Assembly (NCBI GenBank): GCA_001650955.1 | Contig: LXYP01000005.1 | Coordinates: 62,001-126,000 of the forward strand | Length of the DNA: 64,000 nt | Reading direction: 5' to 3' | From: Sphingomonadales bacterium EhC05 | GTDB taxonomy: Bacteria > Pseudomonadota > Alphaproteobacteria > Sphingomonadales > Sphingomonadaceae | In this document: positions 8,539-16,989 of the stretch, in pieces | Layout: the number at the start of each line of letters is the position of its first letter | How positions within the stretch are numbered: position 1 is the stretch's first letter | Translations under genes and position numbers: made by a program | Notes under the pieces: model-generated | What the model was told of the DNA's origin: nothing | The model's input: the letters and a program-made list of their open reading frames with translations, nothing else | The model's database searches: none

Positions 8539-9627
8539 ATGGATTTTTTCCCGTCCCGGACCCTCGCCATTTATACGGCCAAAATGTTCCTGATCAGGGT
8601 TTTCAGCGTGGTCGCCCTGTTGGTGGCCGTGCTGATGTCTCTGGATCTGCTTGGAGAGAGCGGTAAAATTCTCGCTTATCCAGGCAATGGAGAAGCTGAA
8701 CTTTGGTCCTATGTGGCACTCCGAGCGCCACAAATTATCGATTTTGTCATCCCGTTCTCGGTTTTGCTAGGGACGATCATCACGCTGGCGACCTTGAATC
8801 AAAACAGCGAAGTGGTGTCGATGAAAGCGGGTGGACTATCTGCGCATCAAATACTCGCACCCCTGATTCTGGCCAGTTCAATCGTGGCAATTGGCCTGTT
8901 TCTGTTCAGCGAAACCGTAGTGGCTCCAGCCACCGCGAAACTGAGCCAATGGGAGAAAGTCGAATTTGGCCCGATTCCCGAAGAGAGCAATGTTCGGACC
9001 AATGTCTGGGTCAAAGACGGCGATAATCTCGTCAATGCCAAGACCGTGATCGGTCGCGGCAACGACGTGATCCTGCGCGACATCACAATTTTCAAGCGCA
9101 GCGACAATGATCTCAGAAGCATGTTGCAAGGGGAAGAAGCGCGATTCACTGGGACGGGCTGGAAAATCTCTGGCGTAACCCAATTTACCGTCTCAACCGG
9201 TTTGGAAAAACAGAATAGCGAGATCACGATTGGTGACTCGATCAAGCCTGACCAGTTTACCTTGACCAACGTCCAGGCCGATAGCCTGAATCTTCTTGAG
9301 CTTAAGGCGGCAATTGACGAGTTAAAAGAAGCTGGTCGACCAACGATGAGTTTGGAGGCCGGTTTGTGGCATAAGATCTCCGGCCCGATGTCCTGCCTGT
9401 TGATGCCTCTATTGGGAGCTGTGGCGGCTTTCGGACTGGCGCGATCCGGCCAGCTATTCATCCGTGCCGTCATCGGCATGGGCCTGGGCTTTACCTATTT
9501 TGTCGCCGATAATTTTGCGCTCGCAATGGGGAACATCGGAGCTTATCCTCCATTTTTGGCAGCATGGGCGCCATTTTTGCTATTCTTCCTGATTGGCGAA
9601 ACCGTTTTGGTCCGTACCGAGGAATGA
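8539..9627 (+). CDS. lptG: LptF/LptG-family permease (LptG position)
   Basis: This 362-residue partner of the preceding permease has the same plan: an amphipathic N-terminal helix (MDFFPSRTLAIYTAKMF), membrane helices near residues 15-35, 60-80 and 100-120, a periplasmic domain, then three helices ending in LVRTEE. The segment PFSVLLGTIITLATLNQNSEVVSMKAGG is the conserved cytoplasmic coupling region of this family. It ends 7 bp before the stop of the convergent desaturase gene. Its position inside a sphingolipid gene cluster raises the question of what lipid it carries. Confidence 0.9.
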   Translation: MDFFPSRTLAIYTAKMFLIRVFSVVALLVAVLMSLDLLGESGKILAYPGNGEAELWSYVALRAPQIIDFVIPFSVLLGTIITLATLNQNSEVVSMKAGGLSAHQILAPLILASSIVAIGLFLFSETVVAPATAKLSQWEKVEFGPIPEESNVRTNVWVKDGDNLVNAKTVIGRGNDVILRDITIFKRSDNDLRSMLQGEEARFTGTGWKISGVTQFTVSTGLEKQNSEITIGDSIKPDQFTLTNVQADSLNLLELKAAIDELKEAGRPTMSLEAGLWHKISGPMSCLLMPLLGAVAAFGLARSGQLFIRAVIGMGLGFTYFVADNFALAMGNIGAYPPFLAAWAPFLLFFLIGETVLVRTEE

Positions 9628-9634
9628 AACTCTT

Positions 9635-10735
9635 CTAGTTCCGTTCGGAACTCCCCCGAACCAGGCCCCAGACCAGCGACCACAAGCTGGAATGATTGGC
9701 CCGGTAATATGGCGATTCCGCCGGAACAGCGGCGGCCAACCTGCGATGCGCTTCACCAAGGCTATGATAAGGCACGCCGGGAAGCAGGTGATGGAGTGCG
9801 TGATAACGCAGTCCCACCGGCGCCCACAGCGCCGGCAATGTCCCGGGCGGCGGAACGTTGACGCTATCGAGATACTGACCGGTCACGCTCATTTGCTGGC
9901 CATCATTTTCCCACAGATGAGCGACCAGCGTCCGGATTTGATTGAGCACCACACTGCCTGACATCACGGCCAGAAAAATCAGAAAGGCACGCAGCGGGAT
10001 AATCTCAGCCGCCACCAGGGCCAGCAGGCTGATTGCCCAGATGCTTGCAGCAATTTCACATGCCAGCCATTGCCGCTTGAGGTCGCCTTCAGGGGGCTTG
10101 CGGCGAAATTCGGGATTGATGATCAGACCTGAATAGCGTTCGACAACAAGCCGACGCAGCGACGGAATCACCGCCGATAAGGGACTCAGAATCGCATAGC
10201 GAAATAGCAATGCGACAGGCGCGAGCGACGCGACCACGACAAATAGCGGGACAGTCCAGGGCTTCATCAGTGCAAGCGGTAAATATTCCGGATCATCCAC
10301 TGTGCCATATTTTTTGGTCCGGTGATGAATGGAGTGGATCCCCTCATACATGAATGACGGGATCAACATCGGGACACCAAAGAGCAAATTCCAGATAAAG
10401 TGAAAACCGGGCAAGGTGTTGCGCCTGACGTGGGTCAGTTCGTGAATGAAACTTCCCGCTCGGTATAACGCAAGAACTGCTACGAGACCGCATAATATGG
10501 CAAGACCAGACGACGGGCTCAATATTGCACCCAGCAATGCACCATAGCCCAGTCCCGCGGATGCGAGAAAGTCTAACCAGTATATTACCGGTTTCGGCGC
10601 GTTCAAATCACGCGTGACTTTCGCCGCTGTCCGGATCAGTTCCTGATCTTCGGTCATAGCCGACTGCCCGGCTTGACCAGTGGGTAGATGCGATGCTTCA
10701 GCCATTTCATTGCTCGATATATTTGTCAAAATCAT
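9635..10735 (-). CDS. Membrane fatty acid desaturase/hydroxylase family protein
   Basis: This 366-residue integral membrane di-iron enzyme shows the three histidine boxes: HELTH, HSIHH and HALHHLLPGVPYH. Four or more hydrophobic helices surround them, in the arrangement of acyl-lipid and acyl-CoA desaturases and related hydroxylases. The ATG at 10735 is preferred; a TTG at 10744 and an ATG at 10705 are alternatives. It is divergent from the ceramide-synthase-like GNAT gene, so it may modify the acyl chain or sphingoid base of ceramide, though general membrane-lipid desaturation cannot be excluded. Confidence 0.82.
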   Translation of the reverse strand: MILTNISSNEMAEASHLPTGQAGQSAMTEDQELIRTAAKVTRDLNAPKPVIYWLDFLASAGLGYGALLGAILSPSSGLAILCGLVAVLALYRAGSFIHELTHVRRNTLPGFHFIWNLLFGVPMLIPSFMYEGIHSIHHRTKKYGTVDDPEYLPLALMKPWTVPLFVVVASLAPVALLFRYAILSPLSAVIPSLRRLVVERYSGLIINPEFRRKPPEGDLKRQWLACEIAASIWAISLLALVAAEIIPLRAFLIFLAVMSGSVVLNQIRTLVAHLWENDGQQMSVTGQYLDSVNVPPPGTLPALWAPVGLRYHALHHLLPGVPYHSLGEAHRRLAAAVPAESPYYRANHSSLWSLVWGLVRGSSERN

Positions 10736-10880
10736 ACTCACCAAGATTTCTATTCGGGCGCCTTAAACAACATATCATGGCGACATGATGGCAAGGTCAA
10801 GGTCAGAACAGCTCTGATCGCTTGACATCGCGGTCCGATTGACGCCACAGCCTGCGACAATTGCGAAAAGGACAACTGCT

Positions 10881-12038
10881 GTGTCTCCATCAGATATAGT
10901 CATCGAACCCGTTACGACCAAGGCCCAGACCAAGCAATTTGTTGATCTGGCCTATCGCCTGAATCAAGACGATCCAAATTGGGTGCCGCCGCTCAGATCC
11001 GAGGTCTATAAACTCATCACCCCCGGAAAAAATCCGTTTTTCGAACATGCCAGAGTGCAGTTTTTCCTGGCGAAGCGAAATGGCGAAACAGTCGGTCGGA
11101 TCAGCGCACATATTGATGAGCTCGCCCTGTCGCAGCCCGCTGAACAAGGCATGGGCCCAGGCACCGGCAATTGGGGGCTGATGGAGGCGGCCGATGAGGC
11201 CGTCATGCACGCCCTCGTCCTGGCTGCCGAAAATTGGCTCAAAGAGCAAGGCATGACTCGCGTTCTTGCGCCGTTCAGCATGTCTGTCTGGGAAGAACCT
11301 GGGCTTTTGACAAAAGGTCATGACCACAGCCCGATGATCCTGATGGGGCATCATAATGCCGCCTATCAGAGCTGGATCGAGAGTTACGACTATATTGTCG
11401 CCAAAAGGCTAGTGAGCTATTATCTCGAAGTGGCGAGCGGCTTGCCCGAACTGATCAACCGCATTGTCGCCTCCGGGGAACGAAATAAACGCATCACCAT
11501 CCGGAGAGTCGACAAAAAGAATTTCGACCGGGATGCGGCCATCATCATGGGCTTGCTCAACGATGCCTGGTCAAGCAACTGGGGCTTTGTCCCGATGACC
11601 GATCATGAAATTGCGCATGCCGCCAAGAGCTTGAAGCCGATTGTCCATGAAGAGCTGATCCGCATCGCTGAAGTGGAAGGTGAACCCGTCGCTTTCATGA
11701 TGACGCTTCCCAATATCAATCAATTGGTCAAGCCGATGAACGGATCGCTTTGGCCATTCGGCTGGGCGAAGCTGCTCTGGTGGCTGAGATATCCCAAATC
11801 AAAAAATATGCGAGTCCCCCTCATGGGTGTGAAAATGGAATTGCAAAACAGTCGGCTCGCCAGTCAGCTGGCCTTTATGATGATTGAATATATTCGCGTC
11901 GATGCGTCGCGAAAATTTGGTACGACACATGCAGAAATAGGCTGGATTTTGGACGATAATCAGGGGATGGTAGCAATTGCCAATTCCTTGAATGCAGAGG
12001 TCAATCGCGAATATCTAATCTATGAGAAAGCGCTCTAG
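10881..12038 (+). CDS. GNAT-fold protein resembling bacterial ceramide synthase (bCerS)
   Basis: This 385-residue protein begins with a GNAT-like N-terminal half (FLAKRNGETVGRISAHID, then a loop and HALVLAAENWLKEQGM) and has a long C-terminal half with a second acyltransferase-like region. Large GNAT proteins of this kind are common in alphaproteobacteria, and one in the Caulobacter sphingolipid cluster N-acylates the sphingoid base. The gene's place here makes that role likely, but no catalytic residue can be assigned from sequence. The GTG at 10881 is chosen because AAGGA lies 8 nt upstream; a TTG at 10839 would add 14 residues without a ribosome site. Confidence 0.6.
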   Translation: MSPSDIVIEPVTTKAQTKQFVDLAYRLNQDDPNWVPPLRSEVYKLITPGKNPFFEHARVQFFLAKRNGETVGRISAHIDELALSQPAEQGMGPGTGNWGLMEAADEAVMHALVLAAENWLKEQGMTRVLAPFSMSVWEEPGLLTKGHDHSPMILMGHHNAAYQSWIESYDYIVAKRLVSYYLEVASGLPELINRIVASGERNKRITIRRVDKKNFDRDAAIIMGLLNDAWSSNWGFVPMTDHEIAHAAKSLKPIVHEELIRIAEVEGEPVAFMMTLPNINQLVKPMNGSLWPFGWAKLLWWLRYPKSKNMRVPLMGVKMELQNSRLASQLAFMMIEYIRVDASRKFGTTHAEIGWILDDNQGMVAIANSLNAEVNREYLIYEKAL

Positions 12039-12054
12039 TTTTCTCTTTCAGTGG

Positions 12055-12091
12055 GCGATTGGGATCGGATCACCGAGCCGCCCCCAATCGC
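12055..12091. other. Hairpin between convergent genes
   Basis: GCGATTGGG (12055-12063) pairs perfectly with CCCAATCGC (12083-12091), and CGG/CCG pairs inside the loop. It lies between two convergent genes and could stall or protect both transcripts. There is no T-run on either side, so it is not a classical intrinsic terminator. Confidence 0.5.
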
Positions 12092-12118
12092 GAGTTCGAT
12101 CACATTTCTGTTCAAGCG

Positions 12119-12526
12119 CTATGCATGTTTATCAGGCTGCGCTTGCGATTCAAAATCTGCACCACGGTCAATCGTTTCTTGAATCCAGTCCGCAACTTTT
12201 CGACCATAGCGCGTCACCGCATTCATGTTGAAAAAATGCATCAGACCCAAAACGAGTATCGCTACACCAACTTTCCAAGCCAGAAACCGGACAATTTCTA
12301 CAACCGTTTGCGGCTCTTCAGCATAGCTTAGCGCAATTGCGATAAAGCCAATATTCACAAGATAGAAGCCAACGACAAGCAGATGGTTCACCGACCGGGC
12401 GAGTTCGGCATCATGGCCAAAACAGCGGACGAGAAAAATCAACCCATTGCTAGATAGCGTGTTCGCAACCCAAATCGTCATGCCAATGGCAATCAAGAGA
12501 TAGAGAGAATAGGCGACAAGCGTCAT
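12119..12526 (-). CDS. Small integral membrane protein of unknown function
   Basis: This 135-residue protein has about three hydrophobic helices (residues 4-24, 45-67 and 81-99) and a charged C-terminal tail (TRYGRKVADWIQETIDRGADF). I do not recognise a family. An AAAGGATC ribosome site precedes the ATG. The gene lies 87 bp downstream of the GbsR-like regulator in the same orientation, and the gap holds an inverted repeat matching the regulator's own promoter operator. It is therefore a likely target of that regulator. Confidence 0.75.
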   Translation of the reverse strand: MTLVAYSLYLLIAIGMTIWVANTLSSNGLIFLVRCFGHDAELARSVNHLLVVGFYLVNIGFIAIALSYAEEPQTVVEIVRFLAWKVGVAILVLGLMHFFNMNAVTRYGRKVADWIQETIDRGADFESQAQPDKHA

Positions 12527-12553
12527 GATACGATCCTTTCAAGAATTTCTATT

Positions 12554-12573
12554 ATTTCTGTAATTTAAGAAAT
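12554..12573. promoter_or_regulatory. Putative operator for the GbsR-like regulator (site 2)
   Basis: ATTTCT-N8-AGAAAT lies 28 bp upstream of the membrane-protein start. The same half-sites with the same 8-nt spacer form the centre of the larger palindrome at 13171-13208, so both are probably bound by the regulator encoded between them. Confidence 0.55.
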
Positions 12574-12613
12574 CTAACGTTGTGACTTTTGAGGCATAAG
12601 CATTTTCCTTCTA

Positions 12614-13159
12614 TTAGCTTTTATCGGAGGAACCGGGGACGAAACGGGCAACTTTCGACCCAAGTTTCATCAAGGCAATCAATGTCGATTTTTTTAGGCC
12701 GCGAACCTGCTGATACCAGCGAGTGAGCGTCGAGATAAACTCATGCATACGGCCAATCCGGTGCCGGACATGTTCGGGTACATCACTCCGCTGTGCCATC
12801 TGGACATTCAATTGGTTCAACCGCGAGATGATGGGATCAATTTCCCGGCGCTTGCGCTCGGCGACAATCGCCATGAACATGTCCCATAGATCAAGCTCAG
12901 CAACAAAATGATCTCGGCGATCGCCCACGACATGAGTCCGGCGGACAATGTCGTAACCCTGCAATTCCTTCAATGCCGTCGATACATTGGAACGTGCGAG
13001 TGCCAAGGAGGCGCAGATCTCTTCTGCATTGAGCGGCCGATTGGACAGATATAACAGCGCATGGATTTGAGAGACCGAACGATTGACGCCCCAATGACTG
13101 CCCATTTCTCCCCAGAGGAGAATATATTCCTGTGCTTCGGGGGTTTGCTCGATTCCCAT
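12614..13159 (-). CDS. GbsR/MarR-family transcriptional regulator
   Basis: This 181-residue winged-helix protein carries the blocks MGSHWGVNRSVSQIHALLYLS and LARSNVSTALKELQGYDIV, followed by VGDRRDHFVAELDLWDM. These are the typical signature of the GbsR branch of MarR-like repressors, which often control osmoprotectant or membrane functions. The C-terminal third is an alpha-helical dimerisation region rich in Arg and Glu. A perfect 16-bp inverted repeat begins 12 bp upstream of the ATG and overlaps the ribosome site, which points to autorepression. The downstream membrane protein is the probable co-regulated gene. The effector is unknown. Confidence 0.88.
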   Translation of the reverse strand: MGIEQTPEAQEYILLWGEMGSHWGVNRSVSQIHALLYLSNRPLNAEEICASLALARSNVSTALKELQGYDIVRRTHVVGDRRDHFVAELDLWDMFMAIVAERKRREIDPIISRLNQLNVQMAQRSDVPEHVRHRIGRMHEFISTLTRWYQQVRGLKKSTLIALMKLGSKVARFVPGSSDKS

Positions 13160-13170
13160 GGCCCGACTCA

Positions 13171-13208
13171 GTTTCCTTTATTTCTGAAAATACAGAAATA
13201 AAGGAAAC
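13171..13208. promoter_or_regulatory. Perfect palindromic operator upstream of the GbsR-like gene
   Basis: GTTTCCTTTATTTCTG (13171-13186) is the exact reverse complement of CAGAAATAAAGGAAAC (13193-13208), with a 6-nt AT spacer. The 32 paired bases lie just upstream of the regulator's start and include its AAAGGAAAC ribosome-binding stretch. A DNA operator is more likely than an RNA structure because the core recurs at 12554-12573. Confidence 0.75.
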
Positions 13209-13288
13209 TTGTTACAAGTCAATAACTTCCTCGATCAGACTTGATTCATACGTCGGATGATTTGATCAACCTTGGAGCTTTCGAACCA

Positions 13289-14137
13289 CTATCGCTGGGT
13301 AATTGGATGGTTCGCTGTCGCCGCAGCAGCTCGGGTCATTTTCTGACTCTCGTCCAGAATGATTTCGCCAAGACCGCGAATCCAGAGATCATTGTGGCCA
13401 CCCTGTTCGACGGCATGCGCGGATTTTGGGACGTTCGCGGCATCAAATAGGCGTTGACCCATGGCAAATGGAATCAATTGATCGCGTTTCCCGTGAATCC
13501 AGGCCAGCGGCATCCCAATGCGGTCAATCCGGTCAATCGACCGATAGCGATCCTTGACCAGGTAACGCGCAGGAAAGATGGGAAATTGTCGCTGCGCCAG
13601 ATCATCCATTCCCGTATAGGCCGCGATCAATATCAATCCGGCGGCATCATTTTGTGACGCAAGATGGGTTGCGACGCCACTGCCGAGAGATTCGCCAATG
13701 ATGACAATCCGGTCTGGCGCAACATCCTGCGCCATCAGCCAGTCATAATTGTCCTGTGCATTTTCAAACAGCGCGCTTTCGCTGGCTATTCCGGCATTCC
13801 CCCCGAATCCGGGATAGCCCACGCCCAGCACGCCAGCGCCGTCTTTCGCCAGCGCCTGATAGATTGGAATCCGATGATAATGCGATCCTGCATTGCCGTG
13901 CAAGAACAGAAACACCGGCGATTCGGCATGCCTGGCAGCCCACCAGAGTGACCGCACGCGACCCTCGGGACGGGAGCTGATGTCCACCGCCGCAACATCC
14001 ATCTGGCCGAGCGCCTGATCCGTCGGCACTATGGGATCGGGGAAATATAGAAATTGGCGTTGAAAGAGATAGATCAGCAGGAGCAGCAGCAGATAGATGC
14101 CAACCGAGATAGCCAGCCCCCCGATCAGCGTGCGCAC
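13289..14137 (-). CDS. Membrane-anchored alpha/beta hydrolase (ABHD13/17-like)
   Basis: This 282-residue hydrolase has an N-terminal membrane helix (residues 5-25) followed by an alpha/beta-hydrolase domain. The catalytic triad can be placed at Ser150 (GESLGSG), Asp219 (HGKRDQLIPF) and His248 (GGHNDLW); FLHGNAGSHYHR supplies the oxyanion loop. Relatives are serine esterases, thioesterases or peptidases of unknown substrate. Translation starts at a GTG overlapping the stop of the exonuclease III gene by one base (TAGTG), so the two genes are coupled. Confidence 0.88.
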   Translation of the reverse strand: MRTLIGGLAISVGIYLLLLLLIYLFQRQFLYFPDPIVPTDQALGQMDVAAVDISSRPEGRVRSLWWAARHAESPVFLFLHGNAGSHYHRIPIYQALAKDGAGVLGVGYPGFGGNAGIASESALFENAQDNYDWLMAQDVAPDRIVIIGESLGSGVATHLASQNDAAGLILIAAYTGMDDLAQRQFPIFPARYLVKDRYRSIDRIDRIGMPLAWIHGKRDQLIPFAMGQRLFDAANVPKSAHAVEQGGHNDLWIRGLGEIILDESQKMTRAAAATANHPITQR

Positions 14138-14925
14138 TAGATGTCCAACTCGACCCAGGCTGGCGTATGATCGCTGGCTTTCTCTCGCCCGCGATGTTCC
14201 TTGTCCACGCCGCAGCTGCTGAGACGATCAGCCGCTGGTGGACTGAGCAATAGATGATCGATCCGAAAGCCCTGGTCTCTTTGCCAGCCGCCGCTGCGAT
14301 AGTCCCAGTAGGTCCAAATATTCCCCGCCGGATAGGTGACGCCCAGCGCATCGGTCCATCCGTCGTTCAACATCCGCTGATAACCGGCCCGGCTTTGCGG
14401 CTGCATCAGCGCATCATTCTGCATCGCCTTGACCGAAAATACATCATTGTCGCGCGGAATTACATTATAATCACCCGCGAGAACCGCAGGAATTTCTTCC
14501 GCCCAGATTTCTGCGGCCCGATCGCGCAACCGTTTCATCCAGCGCAGCTTGAAATCAAATTTGGGCCCTGGGTGCGGATTGCCATTGGGAAGATAGATGC
14601 TCGCGATACGCACCAACTCGCCATTCGGGCTCTTCACATTGGCTTCAAGATATCGACTATGCTCGTCTTCCGGTTCGCCATCGAGACCGCGCTTGGTTTC
14701 TTCGGGCACCTGATCGCGTGCCAAGATCGCGACGCCGTTAAAGCTTTTCTGGCCGTGCCAGATCGCACCATAGCCAATTTCTTCGAATTTCTCGGCCGGA
14801 AAGCCTTCATCCTGCGTCTTGATTTCCTGCAGGCAAGCAACATCAGGCTGGGTTTCCTCGAGCCATTCGAGCAGGCGCGGCAGGCGCGCCTTGATACCAT
14901 TAATATTGTAAGAAGCTATTTTCAC
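14137..14925 (-). CDS. xth: Exodeoxyribonuclease III (AP endonuclease)
   Basis: This 262-residue member of the exonuclease-endonuclease-phosphatase fold incises DNA at abasic sites in base excision repair. Visible motifs are ASYNINGIKAR, ACLQEIKTQ with the metal-binding Glu, LAGDYNVIP with catalytic Asp/Asn, and the C-terminal IDHLLLSP and SDHTPAWVEL with the catalytic His. The length matches the bacterial XthA family. It starts immediately after the erpA stop (adjacent bases) and ends within the start of the hydrolase gene, giving an erpA-xth-hydrolase operon. Confidence 0.95.
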   Translation of the reverse strand: MKIASYNINGIKARLPRLLEWLEETQPDVACLQEIKTQDEGFPAEKFEEIGYGAIWHGQKSFNGVAILARDQVPEETKRGLDGEPEDEHSRYLEANVKSPNGELVRIASIYLPNGNPHPGPKFDFKLRWMKRLRDRAAEIWAEEIPAVLAGDYNVIPRDNDVFSVKAMQNDALMQPQSRAGYQRMLNDGWTDALGVTYPAGNIWTYWDYRSGGWQRDQGFRIDHLLLSPPAADRLSSCGVDKEHRGREKASDHTPAWVELDI

Positions 14926-15276
14926 TTAGACGGAGAAGCTGGAACCACAGCCGCAGCCTGATGCGGCATTGGGATTGGTCACCTGAAATGCACTGCCACC
15001 CAAAGATTCGACAAAATCAACCGCGCTGCCGCGAACCAGATCGAGACTGATATCATCGACAACCAATGTCACTCCGGATTCGATCACAGACACATCATCG
15101 CTCTCAATTTCTTCGGCCAGTTCAAAGCGATATTGGAAGCCCGAACAGCCGCCGCCATCCACGGCAAGCCGCAACATTGCCGGCTTGCCTTGCTTTTCAG
15201 CAATGGCAGCTACGCGCTTCGCGGCGTTGGGGGTCAGGATGATATCCTGATCGAGCGTCTCTGGGTTCTGGGTCAT
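14926..15276 (-). CDS. erpA: A-type iron-sulfur carrier (ErpA/IscA family)
   Basis: This 116-residue protein binds and transfers Fe-S clusters to target apoproteins. The three ligand cysteines are at 44 (GGGCSGFQY), 108 and 110 (SGCGCGSSF), as in all A-type carriers. Assignment to ErpA rather than IscA or SufA is based on its isolation from isc/suf genes and is not certain. It is the first gene of the unit continuing into xth, separated from the upstream M23 gene by a terminator. Confidence 0.9.
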   Translation of the reverse strand: MTQNPETLDQDIILTPNAAKRVAAIAEKQGKPAMLRLAVDGGGCSGFQYRFELAEEIESDDVSVIESGVTLVVDDISLDLVRGSAVDFVESLGGSAFQVTNPNAASGCGCGSSFSV

Positions 15277-15297
15277 ATATATAAGATAGGGAGAATC

Positions 15298-15339
15298 AAA
15301 AGGGGCGGCAAGCCTTTAGCTCAAACCGCCCCTTTTTTT
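15298..15339 (-). terminator. Intrinsic terminator after the M23 peptidase gene
   Basis: AAAAGGGGCGG (15298-15308) pairs with CCGCCCCTTTT (15326-15336), and T/A tracts flank both sides. Read on the minus strand it follows the M23 stop by about 30 bp and separates that gene from erpA. It is symmetric enough to act in both directions. Confidence 0.8.
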
Positions 15340-15368
15340 ACACCCTCTCCCAAAGGTGGCTATTTTGA

Positions 15369-16064
15369 TTATTCGGCTGGACCGCCCAATGCAACCTTTG
15401 AATTCAGCTTCTGCGCGATCAGCACGTCATTGGATTGCATGAAGGGGATCGGATTGACTGCTTCGCCGGCAATGCGCACTTCATAGTGCAGATGGCTGCC
15501 TGTCGAGCGACCGGTCGAGCCCATGAAACCAATCAGGTCACCGCTCTTCACGCGCGCATTTGCCTTGACGTTGAGCCGGGACATATGCCCGTAGCGGGTC
15601 TGGATGCCGTTGCCATGGTTGATTTCGATATATTTGCCATATCCGCCAAGCCATTGCGAACGGCCGACAATGCCATCAGCGGTGGCATATATTGGCGTGC
15701 CGATCGGACCTGCCATATCAATGCCTTTATGACGCGCGCGGCGGCCTTTAAAAGGATCTGCCCGGAAACCGTAGCTGCTGGTAAGTGCGAAATTTTCGAC
15801 TGGCTTGCGAGAAGGTATGGTCAGCTTGACGGGTGTTTTTTTGCCTTGGCCTGACCAATTGTTGAAAATCATCTTAAAAGCAGGATCTGCTTTGCCAAGC
15901 GCGCCGTCGGCCGACTGGCTTTTAAGGACATCAACTGGGATGCTAGCATCCGCAGATTCTTCGGCAATCGCTGCGGAAGAAAAGATCATCGCGGACCCGA
16001 CGAATGCGCCTGCTGTGATATGTCTCACAGCTCTTTTGAAAAACCCTACTATATAGTCGGTCAT
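15369..16064 (-). CDS. Periplasmic M23 (LytM) family metallopeptidase
   Basis: This 231-residue exported peptidoglycan-directed protein has a signal peptide (cleavage near AIAEE). The C-terminal LytM domain (about 95-215) has the zinc ligands in RHKGIDMAG (His, Asp) and HLHYEV (His-x-His), plus the conserved RYGHMSRL. All ligands are present, so it should be an active endopeptidase rather than an EnvC-type activator. It stands alone on the minus strand with its own terminator. Confidence 0.9.
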   Translation of the reverse strand: MTDYIVGFFKRAVRHITAGAFVGSAMIFSSAAIAEESADASIPVDVLKSQSADGALGKADPAFKMIFNNWSGQGKKTPVKLTIPSRKPVENFALTSSYGFRADPFKGRRARHKGIDMAGPIGTPIYATADGIVGRSQWLGGYGKYIEINHGNGIQTRYGHMSRLNVKANARVKSGDLIGFMGSTGRSTGSHLHYEVRIAGEAVNPIPFMQSNDVLIAQKLNSKVALGGPAE

Positions 16065-16173
16065 ATAATGATCGAACCTTTTACTCGCGACCCATGGAAA
16101 CCATGGTGTTTATTTATCGGCAGATTTTCTGCCCCCGGTTAACTGTGTACTCGTGTAAATTCATATTAGTTAA

Positions 16174-16983
16174 TTATTCAACACCAATATAATATTCTCG
16201 GGTTAAACCGGCTGCATGACGGGCTGAGTCGTTAAATGGTGGCTTAAGCCCCCCTCTAAAGTGCATTTTTACCAGAGACTTCCATTGGGCGTGAGGCGGT
16301 TCATTTCGCTCCGAACAGACATATTCGAACCATTTGGTCCCATAAGAGACATGGTTAATTTCATCATCATATATGCGATTTAAAACTTTCGCAGTGAGAT
16401 AGTCACCTTGCTGCTTGAACCGCTCAACCGTTTCGAGAGTAATATCCAGACCTCGCGCTTCGAGCACCATCGGGACGATCGCGAGCCGCGCCGACACATC
16501 GTGGGCTGTATCAATTGCGGCACCCCAGAGCCCCTCATGGGCCGGCAATTGCCCATAGAAACTGTCCATTTCGCGAAGGCGCCGGTCAAGCAGTACGAAA
16601 TGCATCGCTTCCTCGGCCCCCACTCGCATCCAGTCGTCGGTAAATGCCCGCGGAAATTGCCCGCCAAATCGCCCGATCATGTCAAAGGCGAGATCAATGG
16701 CAACAAATTCTATATGCGCCAGCGCGTGAATGAGAGCGACACGTCTGGTGAGGGACGTACCTTTGCCGCGCCGCGGCATTTCGCGAGGACGCAGCAGTTC
16801 CGGCTTGCTCGGCCTGGCCGGTGTTTCGGGCATCGTCACTCCGAAATCATGTGCCAGACGCCCTTGTCGCCATTCCCGAGCCGCATGACGAGCCGCCATG
16901 ACTTTCGCGCGCGGTTCGGGCGTTTGCAGCACCTGCAAAACCGCCGCGCCCAGCGGTGGCAAAATGGCGGTTTGAACGGTCAA
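16174..16983 (-). CDS. DUF455 ferritin-like protein
   Basis: This 269-residue helical protein belongs to DUF455, a ferritin-like family of unknown function. The metal-site candidates are HIEFVAIDL, GAEEAMHF and DDEINHVSYG, which together supply the Glu/His pattern of a di-iron four-helix bundle. The start appears to be a TTG 6 bp after the bcp stop, so translation is probably coupled; an internal ATG near residue 29 would cut into the conserved N-terminal region. It closes the tgt-glnE-bcp operon, which hints at a link to oxidative stress, but no reaction is established. Confidence 0.8.
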   Translation of the reverse strand: MTVQTAILPPLGAAVLQVLQTPEPRAKVMAARHAAREWRQGRLAHDFGVTMPETPARPSKPELLRPREMPRRGKGTSLTRRVALIHALAHIEFVAIDLAFDMIGRFGGQFPRAFTDDWMRVGAEEAMHFVLLDRRLREMDSFYGQLPAHEGLWGAAIDTAHDVSARLAIVPMVLEARGLDITLETVERFKQQGDYLTAKVLNRIYDDEINHVSYGTKWFEYVCSERNEPPHAQWKSLVKMHFRGGLKPPFNDSARHAAGLTREYYIGVE

Positions 16984-16989
16984 AGCGAA

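Noticed and set aside
15277-15297. Start region of erpA as a possible riboswitch with the 15298-15339 hairpin
   Set aside because: The hairpin is a plain intrinsic terminator with T/A tracts on both sides, and it serves the M23 gene on the minus strand.
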